Source of the DNA: UMGS1696 sp964621165
GTDB taxonomy: Bacteria; Bacillota; Clostridia; Oscillospirales; CAG-272
Direction: 5' to 3'
Assembly: GCA_964621165.1 (NCBI GenBank)
Contig: CAZULC010000024.1
Location: 1 to 18,561 of the forward strand
Length of the DNA stretch: 18,561 nt
The notes under the pieces are model-generated. The model worked only from the letters and a program-made list of their open reading frames with translations, did no database searches and had not been told where the DNA came from. The translations under genes and the position numbers were made by a program. How positions within the stretch are numbered: the stretch's first letter is position 1; each line of letters begins with the position of its first letter. Below, in pieces: positions 6,890 to 14,486 of this stretch.

Positions 6890-7122
6890 ACGGTTTCCGC
6901 CTTTGCCAGAGTCTGACCGGACTTGATTTCATCCCCTTCTTCCGCATCAAGCGAGAGGATTTTCATTGCCGACTCAGCTTCGATTTCGGTAACAACCTTG
7001 TCGCTCTCTACTTCGTACAGCACGTCTCCTGCGCCGACCAAGTCCCCTTCCGAGACATGCCATGCGCATAAAACTCCGCAGGAGCTGGATTTGAGGTCGG
7101 GCATTTTTATTTCTATAATCAT
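6886..7122 (-). CDS. Free-standing lipoyl domain protein
   Basis: A 78-residue protein consisting of one E2-type lipoyl domain and nothing else. The expected modified lysine is K42 in YEVESDKVVTEIEAE, at the beta-turn, flanked by the usual HVSEGDLVGAGDVL and EEGDEIKSGQTLAKAE segments. A whole dihydrolipoamide acyltransferase would be 400 or more residues with a catalytic domain; none follows, and there is no frameshift because the stop overlaps the lipA start. The later AMK triplet lies outside the turn, so biotin attachment is unlikely. Two cysteines (C15, C19) in an early strand are unusual. The gene starts 1 nt after the upstream ligase stop, with AGAGGAA as ribosome binding site. It could be a lipoyl carrier or assembly scaffold for the adjacent synthase and ligases, or the swinging arm of an unlinked enzyme. 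Confidence 0.88.
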   Translation of the reverse strand: MIIEIKMPDLKSSSCGVLCAWHVSEGDLVGAGDVLYEVESDKVVTEIEAESAMKILSLDAEEGDEIKSGQTLAKAETV

Positions 7123-7123
7123 A

Positions 7124-8008
7124 TTAAAACAGTTCCTCTAATATTAAATTTGCCTCGCGACGGCTTATGCTCCCATCAAGTGAACCGTAAACCGACGACG
7201 GAGTCATCCTCTTTCCCACAAGCAGACCGTCGTATTTTGAAGCCGAGACGATAATCCCGCGCTCCACTGTCAGGCTGATGCTTCCCGAAAAGGTACACCT
7301 CGGCGACATTCCCCAGACCCACTCGAAGGAGCGGTATTTTTCGGCTAACTTTTCTATATCGGATGTGGCAAAGTCCGGTACCGACGCCGCACCGCCGCAT
7401 AATATTCTGCCGAAGGATGACGCAAACTCCTCCGCTGAATCAAAGCAAGTGTATTCCTTGAAGTTTGCCACCTCTGAATGGACGCTTTTTACCCCGCGGG
7501 AGTTGTATCCGGTGCGATTTTTCGAGGTCAGCCGGTGAAGCATGTCGAGGTCCGAGTCGAACAGCAGGGTTCCGTGACATAAAATCCGGTTTTTCTTCAC
7601 AATCTGCGCGCATCCGCTGATTTTTCTGCCGCTGTCACTGAGTACAATTTCCGCAACACGCCCCATTTTCGCGGGGATTCCAAGCCGGCACAGCGCGTCA
7701 ATCACGGGAGTCAGGCTCAGCTCGTATGAGGACGACATGCCGCTTTTGTCCATGATGAGGGAAAAACATACCCCGCCCCTGTCATGGTAAACACAGCCGC
7801 CGCCGCTTCCACGCCGGAACACACCCACACCAGCTTTTTCGCAGGCAAGAGCGGAGGTTTCCTCGTAAATGTTCTGGAATTTCCCCACCACCACCGCCGG
7901 TTCGCTCTGCCAAAGAAGAAGAAAGTCGCCGGATGACTGCCCGAGATAGTATTCCTCCACTGCAAGATTGACCGCCGGATCGCGGGAATGGGTCTTGATT
8001 AACGTCAT
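7124..8008 (-). CDS. Lipoate-protein ligase A family protein (copy 2)
   Basis: A 294-residue LplA/BPL-fold protein and first gene of the lipoate cluster. It has RRGSGGGCVYHDRGG (residues ~65-79), GRKISGCAQIVKK with the expected catalytic Lys129, and CHGTLLFDSDLDML. Residues ~225-294 form an accessory-like C-terminal domain (WGMSPRCTFSGSISLTVE). It differs strongly from copy 1: the GRND segment is replaced by GRVAEIVLSDS, so the paralogues probably have different substrates. One may use free lipoate and the other may transfer octanoyl or lipoyl between carriers; the sequence does not settle this. Start ATG 8008 has AGGAG 7 nt upstream. The gene lies downstream of the tandem structured repeats at 8034-8264, which could control it. 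Confidence 0.87.
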   Translation of the reverse strand: MTLIKTHSRDPAVNLAVEEYYLGQSSGDFLLLWQSEPAVVVGKFQNIYEETSALACEKAGVGVFRRGSGGGCVYHDRGGVCFSLIMDKSGMSSSYELSLTPVIDALCRLGIPAKMGRVAEIVLSDSGRKISGCAQIVKKNRILCHGTLLFDSDLDMLHRLTSKNRTGYNSRGVKSVHSEVANFKEYTCFDSAEEFASSFGRILCGGAASVPDFATSDIEKLAEKYRSFEWVWGMSPRCTFSGSISLTVERGIIVSASKYDGLLVGKRMTPSSVYGSLDGSISRREANLILEELF

Positions 8009-8033
8009 ATGCCTGCTCCTGTACGGTCGAATT

Positions 8034-8056
8034 TCACTCTACCCTTGTGGGATTGC
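8034..8056 (-). repeat. Third, partial copy of the structured repeat (core only)
   Basis: On the minus strand this matches the core of the full copies at 20 of 23 positions (GCAATCCCACAAGGGTAGAG and flanks). The CCC/GGG pairing is kept around an ACAA loop. It lies only ~25 nt from the ATG of the ligase at 8008, 58 nt from the core of the nearest full copy, and lacks the rest of the unit. Confidence 0.75.
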
Positions 8057-8086
8057 CTGATGCTAAATTAACGCTCGATATATTTT

Positions 8087-8164
8087 AAAGCTGACTCCAC
8101 CCTCGTGGGATTGCGATATGCCACAGCTTCAGAAATGCCGAAAAACCTGTCGGGTTTTCCCAAC
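8087..8164 (-). repeat. Structured tandem repeat, copy A
   Basis: A ~78-nt unit. On the minus strand it comprises hairpin GTTGGG-AAAA-CCCGAC (8164-8149) followed by AGGTTTTT, then linker CGGCATTTCT. A stem AAGCTG (8129-8124) with CAGCTT (8093-8088) then encloses the core CCCACGAGGGTGGAGT. Copy A and copy B are about 89% identical over 75 aligned bases (seven substitutions, one 1-nt gap). The U-run after the hairpin is terminator-like. It lies in the spacer between tgt and the lipoate cluster. Family unknown to me. Confidence 0.85.
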
Positions 8165-8185
8165 AATATTTAGCCGGATAATTTC

Positions 8186-8264
8186 AAAGCTGACTCCACC
8201 CTCGTGGAATGGCGATAAGACACAGCTTCAGAAATGCCGAGATAACCTGCCGGGGTTTCCCGGC
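8186..8264 (-). repeat. Structured tandem repeat, copy B
   Basis: Second full unit, 99 nt from copy A. Its hairpin GCCGGG-AAAC-CCCGGC (8264-8249) is perfectly paired. Relative to copy A one pair changes from U-A to C-G and another from U-G to C-G, so the helix is kept. The stem AAGCTG (8228-8223) with CAGCTT (8192-8187), and the linker CGGCATTTCT, are identical to copy A. It starts right at the tgt stop codon, where TTAACC could also pair with downstream GGTTA. Confidence 0.85.
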
Positions 8265-8269
8265 CCCGG

Positions 8270-9412
8270 TTAATCAGGATTGCGTTCGCCTAAAATTGTA
8301 CGGTATTTCTGATAAAAGCTTTCGTAGTAGTTTCCGTCGAGGGCGTCGCGGATTTTCTGCATCAGGTCGTTGTAGAAGTATAAATTGTGCAGTACCGCCA
8401 GTCGCATGCCAAGCGCTTCCTTCGCCTTGATCAGGTGCCGGATGTATGCACGGGAGAAGTGACGGCAGGCTGGACAGCCGCAGTTTTCGTCAATGGGACG
8501 GGAGTCAGTCATGTACTTCTCGTTGAGCAGGTTCATCTTGCCGTTCCACGTGAACAGATTGCCGTGACGGGCGTTGCGGGATGGCATTACGCAGTCGAAA
8601 AAGTCAACTCCACGATGCACACCTTCAACTATGTTCTGCGGCGTTCCAACTCCCATGAGGTAACGGGGCTTGTCCTTTGGTATGTACGGCTCAACGGATT
8701 CGATTATGCGGTACATTTCTTCGGTTTCCTCACCTACGGCAAGCCCGCCGATTGCATAGCCTGCCACGTCAATCTCACGAATCTGCTCCATGTGGTGTAT
8801 CCGAATGTCGGCGTAGGTGCTTCCCTGATTTATGCCGAACAACATTTGCTGCGGGTTGACAGTATCCTCAAGCTGATTCAGCCGGTCAAGCTCAGCACGG
8901 CACCTCTCAAGCCAGCGGGCGGTTCTGTCGCATGAATTTTTCACGTAGTGGTATTCGGCAGGGTTCTCGATGCACTCGTCAAACGCCATCGCTATGGTTG
9001 AGCCGAGATTTGACTGAATCTGCATGGACTGCTCCGGACCCATGAAAATCCGCCGTCCGTCTATGTGTGAGGCAAAATACACGCCTTCTTCCTTGATTTT
9101 CCGCAGGGGAGCCAGAGAGAACACCTGGAATCCGCCGCTGTCAGTGAGAATTGGCTTCTTCCATCCCGTGAATTTGTGCAGTCCTCCCTGATCGTGGACA
9201 AGTCTGTCTCCGGGACGCAGGTGCAGGTGGTATGTGTTAGATAGCATGACCTGACAGTTCACGTCCTCAAGGTCGAAAGCGGACACGCCGCCCTTTATCG
9301 CACCGCATGTCGCCACGTTCATGAACACCGGAGTCTCGATTGTGCCGTGCGGGGTGACGAACTTTCCCCGTCTTGCACAGCTCTGCGGGTCGGTTTTCTC
9401 AAGTATAAACAT
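8270..9412 (-). CDS. tgt: tRNA-guanine transglycosylase (queuosine biosynthesis)
   Basis: A 380-residue cytoplasmic enzyme that swaps guanine-34 of GUN-anticodon tRNAs for the queuosine precursor preQ1 (or queuine). Visible features are MLSNTYHLHLRPG, and TDSGGFQVFSL with the acid/base Asp91. The substrate-loop GGLAVGEE is present, as is the nucleophile Asp273 in VDFFDCVMPSRNARHG. The zinc site is C311, C313, C316 and H342 (CGCPAC, then LHN). Length fits the bacterial enzyme. The ATG at 9412 has GAGG 12 nt upstream. No queA, queuosine transporter or preQ1 riboswitch is next to it. It is 134 nt from mutL, with a possible own promoter at 9502-9512. Confidence 0.97.
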   Translation of the reverse strand: MFILEKTDPQSCARRGKFVTPHGTIETPVFMNVATCGAIKGGVSAFDLEDVNCQVMLSNTYHLHLRPGDRLVHDQGGLHKFTGWKKPILTDSGGFQVFSLAPLRKIKEEGVYFASHIDGRRIFMGPEQSMQIQSNLGSTIAMAFDECIENPAEYHYVKNSCDRTARWLERCRAELDRLNQLEDTVNPQQMLFGINQGSTYADIRIHHMEQIREIDVAGYAIGGLAVGEETEEMYRIIESVEPYIPKDKPRYLMGVGTPQNIVEGVHRGVDFFDCVMPSRNARHGNLFTWNGKMNLLNEKYMTDSRPIDENCGCPACRHFSRAYIRHLIKAKEALGMRLAVLHNLYFYNDLMQKIRDALDGNYYESFYQKYRTILGERNPD

Positions 9413-9501
9413 TATTTCTACCTCGTTTGTTGATTTGTTTGATTGTTTTCCCCTGTTTACAGTCGGGTTTTGAATGATTCTTTGCTGAATCTTATATTAA
9501 T

Positions 9502-9512
9502 ATAATACCATA
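9502..9512 (-). promoter_or_regulatory. Possible extended -10 promoter for tgt
   Basis: Minus-strand TATGGTATTAT (9512-9502) fits the TRTGN-TATAAT extended -10 form, in the AT-rich 134-nt gap between mutL and tgt. No good -35 is present, and no clear terminator separates the two genes. Confidence 0.35.
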
Positions 9513-9546
9513 TTGCTGATGAAATACAGATGGCGCATAAATTAAT

Positions 9547-11736
9547 TTAATTGAGACGGGCAAACTGACGGTCGATTGAGGACTTTTTTATCTCAAAGGC
9601 CACTGGTCTGCCGTGAGGACAGGTTCGTATTACTCCGCCGCCGTTCTGTGGTTTGACGAGAAGCCTGTCGCATATCCATTTGATGTGAGCCATGTCGTAA
9701 ATCCGGCCTCCCTTGATTGCCGCTTTGCATGAAGCCTGCCACAGACGGGTCTCGAAAAATCCGGTGGAAGCTGACTCGACGCTGGCGGTGGATTCGGACA
9801 GACGGGTCACAAGGGTGGAGAACAGCTCGCTTGCGGCCGCGATTTCAAGATCAACCGGTATGGCTGTTATGTTCAGTGCAAATGAAGCCGCGCTTTTCTG
9901 CTCGAACGTATAATCATATCCCAGCGCGCGGATTTTTTCCTCGTATTCGCCGAGAGCCTCGATTTCCGCCGGTAGCAGGGTAAGCTCAATCGGTGCGAGA
10001 AGCATCTGACTGCCGCGCCCGCCGTCCTTTCCGTTCATGCGTGCGTGCATTTTCCGGCAAAGCTCGTCGAAGATTATTCTCTCGTGAGCCGCGTGCTTGT
10101 CTATCATCAGAAGAATCTCGCCTATCTGCACAATGACGTAACAGTTGAACGCCTCGCCTATGATGAAGTACTCCGGCACGTCATTTATGTCGAAGCTGTC
10201 GATAGCCTCATATGGATTGGAGCCTGACTTAGCTCCCGCCGGTATGGACTGACCTGCCTGATTCACCTGAGCTGACCTGCCCGTACTCTGCTGATTTGCC
10301 GGGAAGTCTGTAAGTTCTATATCTGTAGTTATTGTCGGCTGGACCGGTGGGTTGGCCTGAGTCTTCTGATTCGGCTGAGGTGCGTTTTCGTTTGCGCGAG
10401 ACTTCTCACGGTCCCCTATGTGAAGACTGCGGATTGCGTCGGTCACCGTTACCTGCTCGGCTTTTGGCTGGGGTCTGTCAAGTGGAATCGGGGACGTGCG
10501 TATCTGCTCCGGTGAAAATCCCGTTGGATTGACGGTGACTCTCGCCTGACTTTCTATGTACTTGTCCCGCCAGTCGCTGACGTGAACCTGCTTTTCCGGA
10601 AAGGCTGAGTCCTCTGCCGTGACGTTTGTACGCGGGTACTTTGCCGCACGTGCCGCATATGGTGACAGCTGTGAAGTCCGGATTGATATGTCCTCCTCCG
10701 CCTTTTCCACAGCCTGAGCCTTTGTAAGAGTCAGCTCCGGTCTCACTGCGGCGGCTTCGAGAGCTGACAAAACTGCATAATAGACCGCGTCGAATATGAT
10801 TTTTTCGTTGGCAAACTTCACTTCCAGCTTGGCCGGATGCACGTTTACATCAACCGCCGCCGGATTTAATTCAATGTTAAGCACGCAGAAAGGGAAGCGG
10901 TCGTGGGGAATTTTCGACTGGTACGCCTGCTCGATTGCTGCTGAGGCAGTCTTCGACTTGATGTACCGCCCGTTGATGAAGAAATTCTCCGTGTTCCTGT
11001 TGGGTCTGTGCAGATCCGGCTCGGATACAAACCCGCTGATCCTGATTCCGTTTTCGCTCCGGTCGGTTTTCAGGGAGCGTTTGGCGGTGTCCCTGCCGTA
11101 GAGCGCCCAGATTGTCTCCCGCAGATCCCCGCTTCCCGACGTCATGAACTTGATTTCCCCGTCGGAGATGAACTTGAAACAGATTTCCGCGTGAGACAGC
11201 GCGATTTTCTCCACCACCGCTCCGATTGCGATGGCTTCCGTGGAGTCCTTTTTCAGAAACTTCCTCCGCGCCGGAACGTTAAAGAATAAATCCTCTACAA
11301 TAATCGTAGTTCCTTCCCGGCATCCCGTGTCAGTGACGGTGACGTTTCTGCCCCCTTCGGACTCGAGCAAAGCACCCATTTTCTCTCCCGCCTGTTTGGA
11401 GTAAATCCTCATACGGGATACTGCGGCAATTGCGGCAAGAGCTTCACCGCGAAAGCCCAGCGTCGTAATGGAGCCGAGATCCGCAGCGGTTTTGATTTTG
11501 CTTGTGGAGTGGCGGGTGATTGCCGGACGCAGGTCTTCCTTTTCCATGCCGCAGCCGTTGTCTTCCACCCGGATGAAGGAAACTCCGCCCCGCTGAATCT
11601 CAAGGGTAATCCGTGTGGCCTTTGCGTCGATTGCGTTCTCAAGCAGCTCCTTCACGGCGGAAGCGGGACGGTCAACCACCTCTCCTGCGGCAATAAGGTT
11701 CGCCACTTCAAAGCTGAGTAAATTTATTTTTCCCAT
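9547..11736 (-). CDS. mutL: DNA mismatch repair protein MutL with endonuclease motifs
   Basis: A 729-residue protein that couples mismatch recognition by MutS to strand removal. The N-terminal GHKL ATPase has ELLENAIDA with E30 and N34, DNGCGM at 59-64 and TLGFRGEAL at 92-100. Residues ~350-520 are a low-complexity linker rich in Gln, Pro and Thr. The C-terminal domain carries the metal motif DKHAAHER at 546-553, then C670 in ASCKAAIK and C706 in CPHGRP. These mark the nicking form used by bacteria without MutH. The last acid of the DxHAx2Ex4E motif is Asp (IIFDE), a conservative change, or the Glu is shifted by one. The start has a weak ribosome binding site 42 nt after the mutS stop, so coupling to mutS is likely. 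Confidence 0.97.
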   Translation of the reverse strand: MGKINLLSFEVANLIAAGEVVDRPASAVKELLENAIDAKATRITLEIQRGGVSFIRVEDNGCGMEKEDLRPAITRHSTSKIKTAADLGSITTLGFRGEALAAIAAVSRMRIYSKQAGEKMGALLESEGGRNVTVTDTGCREGTTIIVEDLFFNVPARRKFLKKDSTEAIAIGAVVEKIALSHAEICFKFISDGEIKFMTSGSGDLRETIWALYGRDTAKRSLKTDRSENGIRISGFVSEPDLHRPNRNTENFFINGRYIKSKTASAAIEQAYQSKIPHDRFPFCVLNIELNPAAVDVNVHPAKLEVKFANEKIIFDAVYYAVLSALEAAAVRPELTLTKAQAVEKAEEDISIRTSQLSPYAARAAKYPRTNVTAEDSAFPEKQVHVSDWRDKYIESQARVTVNPTGFSPEQIRTSPIPLDRPQPKAEQVTVTDAIRSLHIGDREKSRANENAPQPNQKTQANPPVQPTITTDIELTDFPANQQSTGRSAQVNQAGQSIPAGAKSGSNPYEAIDSFDINDVPEYFIIGEAFNCYVIVQIGEILLMIDKHAAHERIIFDELCRKMHARMNGKDGGRGSQMLLAPIELTLLPAEIEALGEYEEKIRALGYDYTFEQKSAASFALNITAIPVDLEIAAASELFSTLVTRLSESTASVESASTGFFETRLWQASCKAAIKGGRIYDMAHIKWICDRLLVKPQNGGGVIRTCPHGRPVAFEIKKSSIDRQFARLN

Positions 11737-11778
11737 ATTATGTAAGTTCTATTGTAAAATTTTACCAATTACACATAA

Positions 11779-14379
11779 TTACAGCATCTTTTTCAGGTCG
11801 TATATCAGGTTCAGAGCTTCTATCGGGGTCAGGGTGTTGATGTCCGTGGTTCTGATTTTCTCCGCTATCTGCTCGTTTATCATGTCCCCGAAGCTCATTG
11901 ACGCCACTTCCTGCTGGGGCTGTTTTGCGCTCTTTTGAGTGGGTTTTGCCAATGCTCTGCTGGAATCTTCCTTTTTTCCTTCAAGAGCAGCCAAAATCTC
12001 CCGCGCCCTCTTTGTCACCTCACCTGGAACGCCGGCAAGACGCGCAACTTCGATTCCGTAGCTGTCGTCTGTCGGGCCCTTCACGATTTTACGCAGGAAA
12101 GTCACGTCCTCGCCACGCTTTTTCGCGGCCACATTGTAGTTCACGATTCCCGCGATTTCCCCTTCAAGGGACGTCAGTTCGTGGTAGTGTGTGGCAAACA
12201 TGGTCTTCGCGCCTACTTTCCGCCCAACGGTGTACTCAGCCACAGCACGGGCAATGCTCATTCCGTCGTAGGTCGAGGTTCCACGTCCGATTTCGTCGTA
12301 TACTATAAAGCTGCGTGACGTAGCGTTGTTCAAAATATACGCTACTTCCCGCATTTCCAGCATAAAGGTTGACTGACCTGACGCCAAGTCATCCGACGCT
12401 CCCACACGGGTGAACAGCTTGTCCACGATTCCTATTCTCGCACTCGACGCCGGAACAAAGGAACCTAACTGCGCCATGAGGATTATGAGAGCCGTCTGCC
12501 GCATGTAGGTGGACTTTCCCGCCATGTTGGGTCCTGTGATGAGCATGAGCCGGTTGTCTCCCCGGTCGAGATAAGCGTCGTTTGGAACAAAATACGCGTC
12601 GTCCACGAATTTCTCCACCACCGGATGACGACCATTCTTTATGTCAATCACATCCCCACAGTCGATTTCTGGACAAACGTAGTTGTTCTGGGAAGCCGTT
12701 TCCGCAAGGGAGAGGAACACGTCCAGCTCCGCTATAGCCGAAGCACACCCCCGAATCCGCACTTCCTGACGGTTGACCGCCTCTCTGACCTCCACGAACA
12801 GGTCGTACTCCAGTGACTTCACCTTGTCCTCAGCGCCGAGAATCGTGGCCTCGATTTCCTTCAGCTCGTCCGTGACATACCGCTCCTTGTCTGACAGGGT
12901 CTGCTTCCTCACGTAATTCTCGGGGACCTTGTCGCAGGCGGATTTCGGAACCTCGAGATAGTACCCGAAGACCCGGTTGTAGCCGATTTTCAGCTTGGGA
13001 ATGCCGGTTTTCTCCCGTTCCTCCGCCTCAGCTGTCTGAATCCATCCCTTGCCGTTTGTCATAACGTAGCGCAAATGGTCCACGTCGGCGTTGTAGCCTT
13101 CTTTTATGATGCCCCCGTCACGTATGGTGAACGGCGGATTTTCGTCGATTGCCGAATCGATAATCGTCAGCACATCCTTTAATTCGTCCAAACCGTCGTA
13201 AATGTCAGCGAGAGCCCCGCTTTTGCTTACGCTGAGCATGACCCGCAGATCCGGAATCACCTCCGCTGTCTGAGCAATCGCCCGCAAATCCCGCGCTCCC
13301 GCCGTTCCGTATGATACCTTCGTGATCAGCCGTTCCAGATCTAAAACCTGCCCCAATTTCTCCCGCAAATCCTCCCGCAGCATGAAGTTGTCGCATAACT
13401 CTCCTACAGCCTGCTGCCGCTTCAAAATATCCGTGACGTTTGTCAGAGGATGCTCGATCCACTGCTTCAGAAGTCTCGCACCCATCGAGGTTTGGGTTTT
13501 GTCAAGCACCCATAGCAGCGACCCCCGCTTTTCCTTTGACAGCATGGTCTCGCACAGTTCAAGGTTCCGGCGGGTGGACAAATCCATCAAAAGATACGCC
13601 GCCGAGTCGTAGAAGGTCAGCTTTTTCAGGTAGGAAATGTCGGTCTTCTGTGTGTCTTTTATGTATTTCAGCGCGGCACCCACGGCAATAACGGACGCGC
13701 GAGGCTCGCCTGAAATGGTGTCCGCCGAAAACTGCTCTTCCACCGCAATGATGTTCTCGTCCGGGTCAAAGAAGTTCGTCGCCGATTCGTTGACCAAGGC
13801 TTCGTTGCGCTTTTTCAGAAATTCAGCTGTCTTCGGCAGGGACTTGAGGGAAGTGTTCATGAGAATCTCACGCGGGTTGTAGGTTGACAGCTCGCTGATG
13901 AGGTCGTCTTCTGCAAGCCGGTCACGGAAGGATGTCGCGGCTATGTAAGCCGTTGAAATATCGGCAAAGCATACGCCTATTGAGTCACGGTCGTAGTAAA
14001 TCGCCGCAAGGTAGTTGTTCTGCTTTTCGTTGAGCAGATCCGTCTCAATCAGCGTACCCGGTGTGATTATGCGTATGACCTCGCGTTTGACCAGCCCCTT
14101 CGCCGATTTCGGATCCTCCATCTGTTCGCATATAGCGACCTTGTAACCTTTTTCGATGAGCTTGCCGATGTAGCCCTCACAGGCGTGGTAGGGAATCCCG
14201 CACATAGGAGCACGTTCATCCTCGCCGCAGTCTTTTCCCGTCAGTGTGAGGTCAAGCTCAGCGGACACAAGCTGTGCGTCCTCGTAGAACATCTCGTAAA
14301 AGTCGCCGAGACGGTAGAATAAAATATAATCCGCGTATTGATTCTTGATTTCAAAATACTGCTGCATCATGGGAGTCAT
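11779..14379 (-). CDS. mutS: DNA mismatch repair protein MutS
   Basis: An 866-residue mismatch-recognition ATPase of normal length. The mismatch-stacking Phe-x-Glu is F27-Y28-E29 in RLGDFYEMF. The C-terminal ABC-type ATPase has Walker A GPNMAGKST at 616-624, Walker B YDEIGRGTST near 694-703, and the downstream TMFATHYHEL. A short tail (residues ~800-866) is rich in Lys and Gln and ends with a helical segment like those that tetramerise MutS. The ATG at 14379 has AGGTG 8 nt upstream. It follows the ricA-like gene after 107 nt and precedes mutL by 42 nt, an order shared with Bacillus. Confidence 0.98.
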   Translation of the reverse strand: MTPMMQQYFEIKNQYADYILFYRLGDFYEMFYEDAQLVSAELDLTLTGKDCGEDERAPMCGIPYHACEGYIGKLIEKGYKVAICEQMEDPKSAKGLVKREVIRIITPGTLIETDLLNEKQNNYLAAIYYDRDSIGVCFADISTAYIAATSFRDRLAEDDLISELSTYNPREILMNTSLKSLPKTAEFLKKRNEALVNESATNFFDPDENIIAVEEQFSADTISGEPRASVIAVGAALKYIKDTQKTDISYLKKLTFYDSAAYLLMDLSTRRNLELCETMLSKEKRGSLLWVLDKTQTSMGARLLKQWIEHPLTNVTDILKRQQAVGELCDNFMLREDLREKLGQVLDLERLITKVSYGTAGARDLRAIAQTAEVIPDLRVMLSVSKSGALADIYDGLDELKDVLTIIDSAIDENPPFTIRDGGIIKEGYNADVDHLRYVMTNGKGWIQTAEAEEREKTGIPKLKIGYNRVFGYYLEVPKSACDKVPENYVRKQTLSDKERYVTDELKEIEATILGAEDKVKSLEYDLFVEVREAVNRQEVRIRGCASAIAELDVFLSLAETASQNNYVCPEIDCGDVIDIKNGRHPVVEKFVDDAYFVPNDAYLDRGDNRLMLITGPNMAGKSTYMRQTALIILMAQLGSFVPASSARIGIVDKLFTRVGASDDLASGQSTFMLEMREVAYILNNATSRSFIVYDEIGRGTSTYDGMSIARAVAEYTVGRKVGAKTMFATHYHELTSLEGEIAGIVNYNVAAKKRGEDVTFLRKIVKGPTDDSYGIEVARLAGVPGEVTKRAREILAALEGKKEDSSRALAKPTQKSAKQPQQEVASMSFGDMINEQIAEKIRTTDINTLTPIEALNLIYDLKKML

Positions 14380-14486
14380 AAGTCACACCTGCGTTAAGTA
14401 AGCCCTGAATCAGAGCGTTCTTAGAAATTCCTTCATTCATATATATGTCTTCGGGAAGCGCAGTCCGCCGCCCGTCAAAACAAACC

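Noticed and set aside
6886..7122. Biotin carboxyl carrier domain, from the AMK triplet in the lipoyl protein
   Set aside because: AMK falls after the exposed turn, while ESDKV sits exactly at the turn as in lipoyl domains, and the neighbours are lipoate genes.
8087..8264. Guanidine-II (mini-ykkC) riboswitch, suggested by CCC-ACGA-GGG loops
   Set aside because: The stems are only 3 bp, the third copy has ACAA, the hairpins are ~99 nt apart, and neighbouring genes are not guanidine related.
8087..8264. Tandem glycine riboswitch
   Set aside because: The conserved glycine aptamer segments (such as the CACCGAAGGG and CAGGCAAAAGG regions) are absent.
8034..8264. CRISPR array
   Set aside because: There are only two full copies, the units are too long, the spacing is uneven and the similarity extends through what would be spacers.
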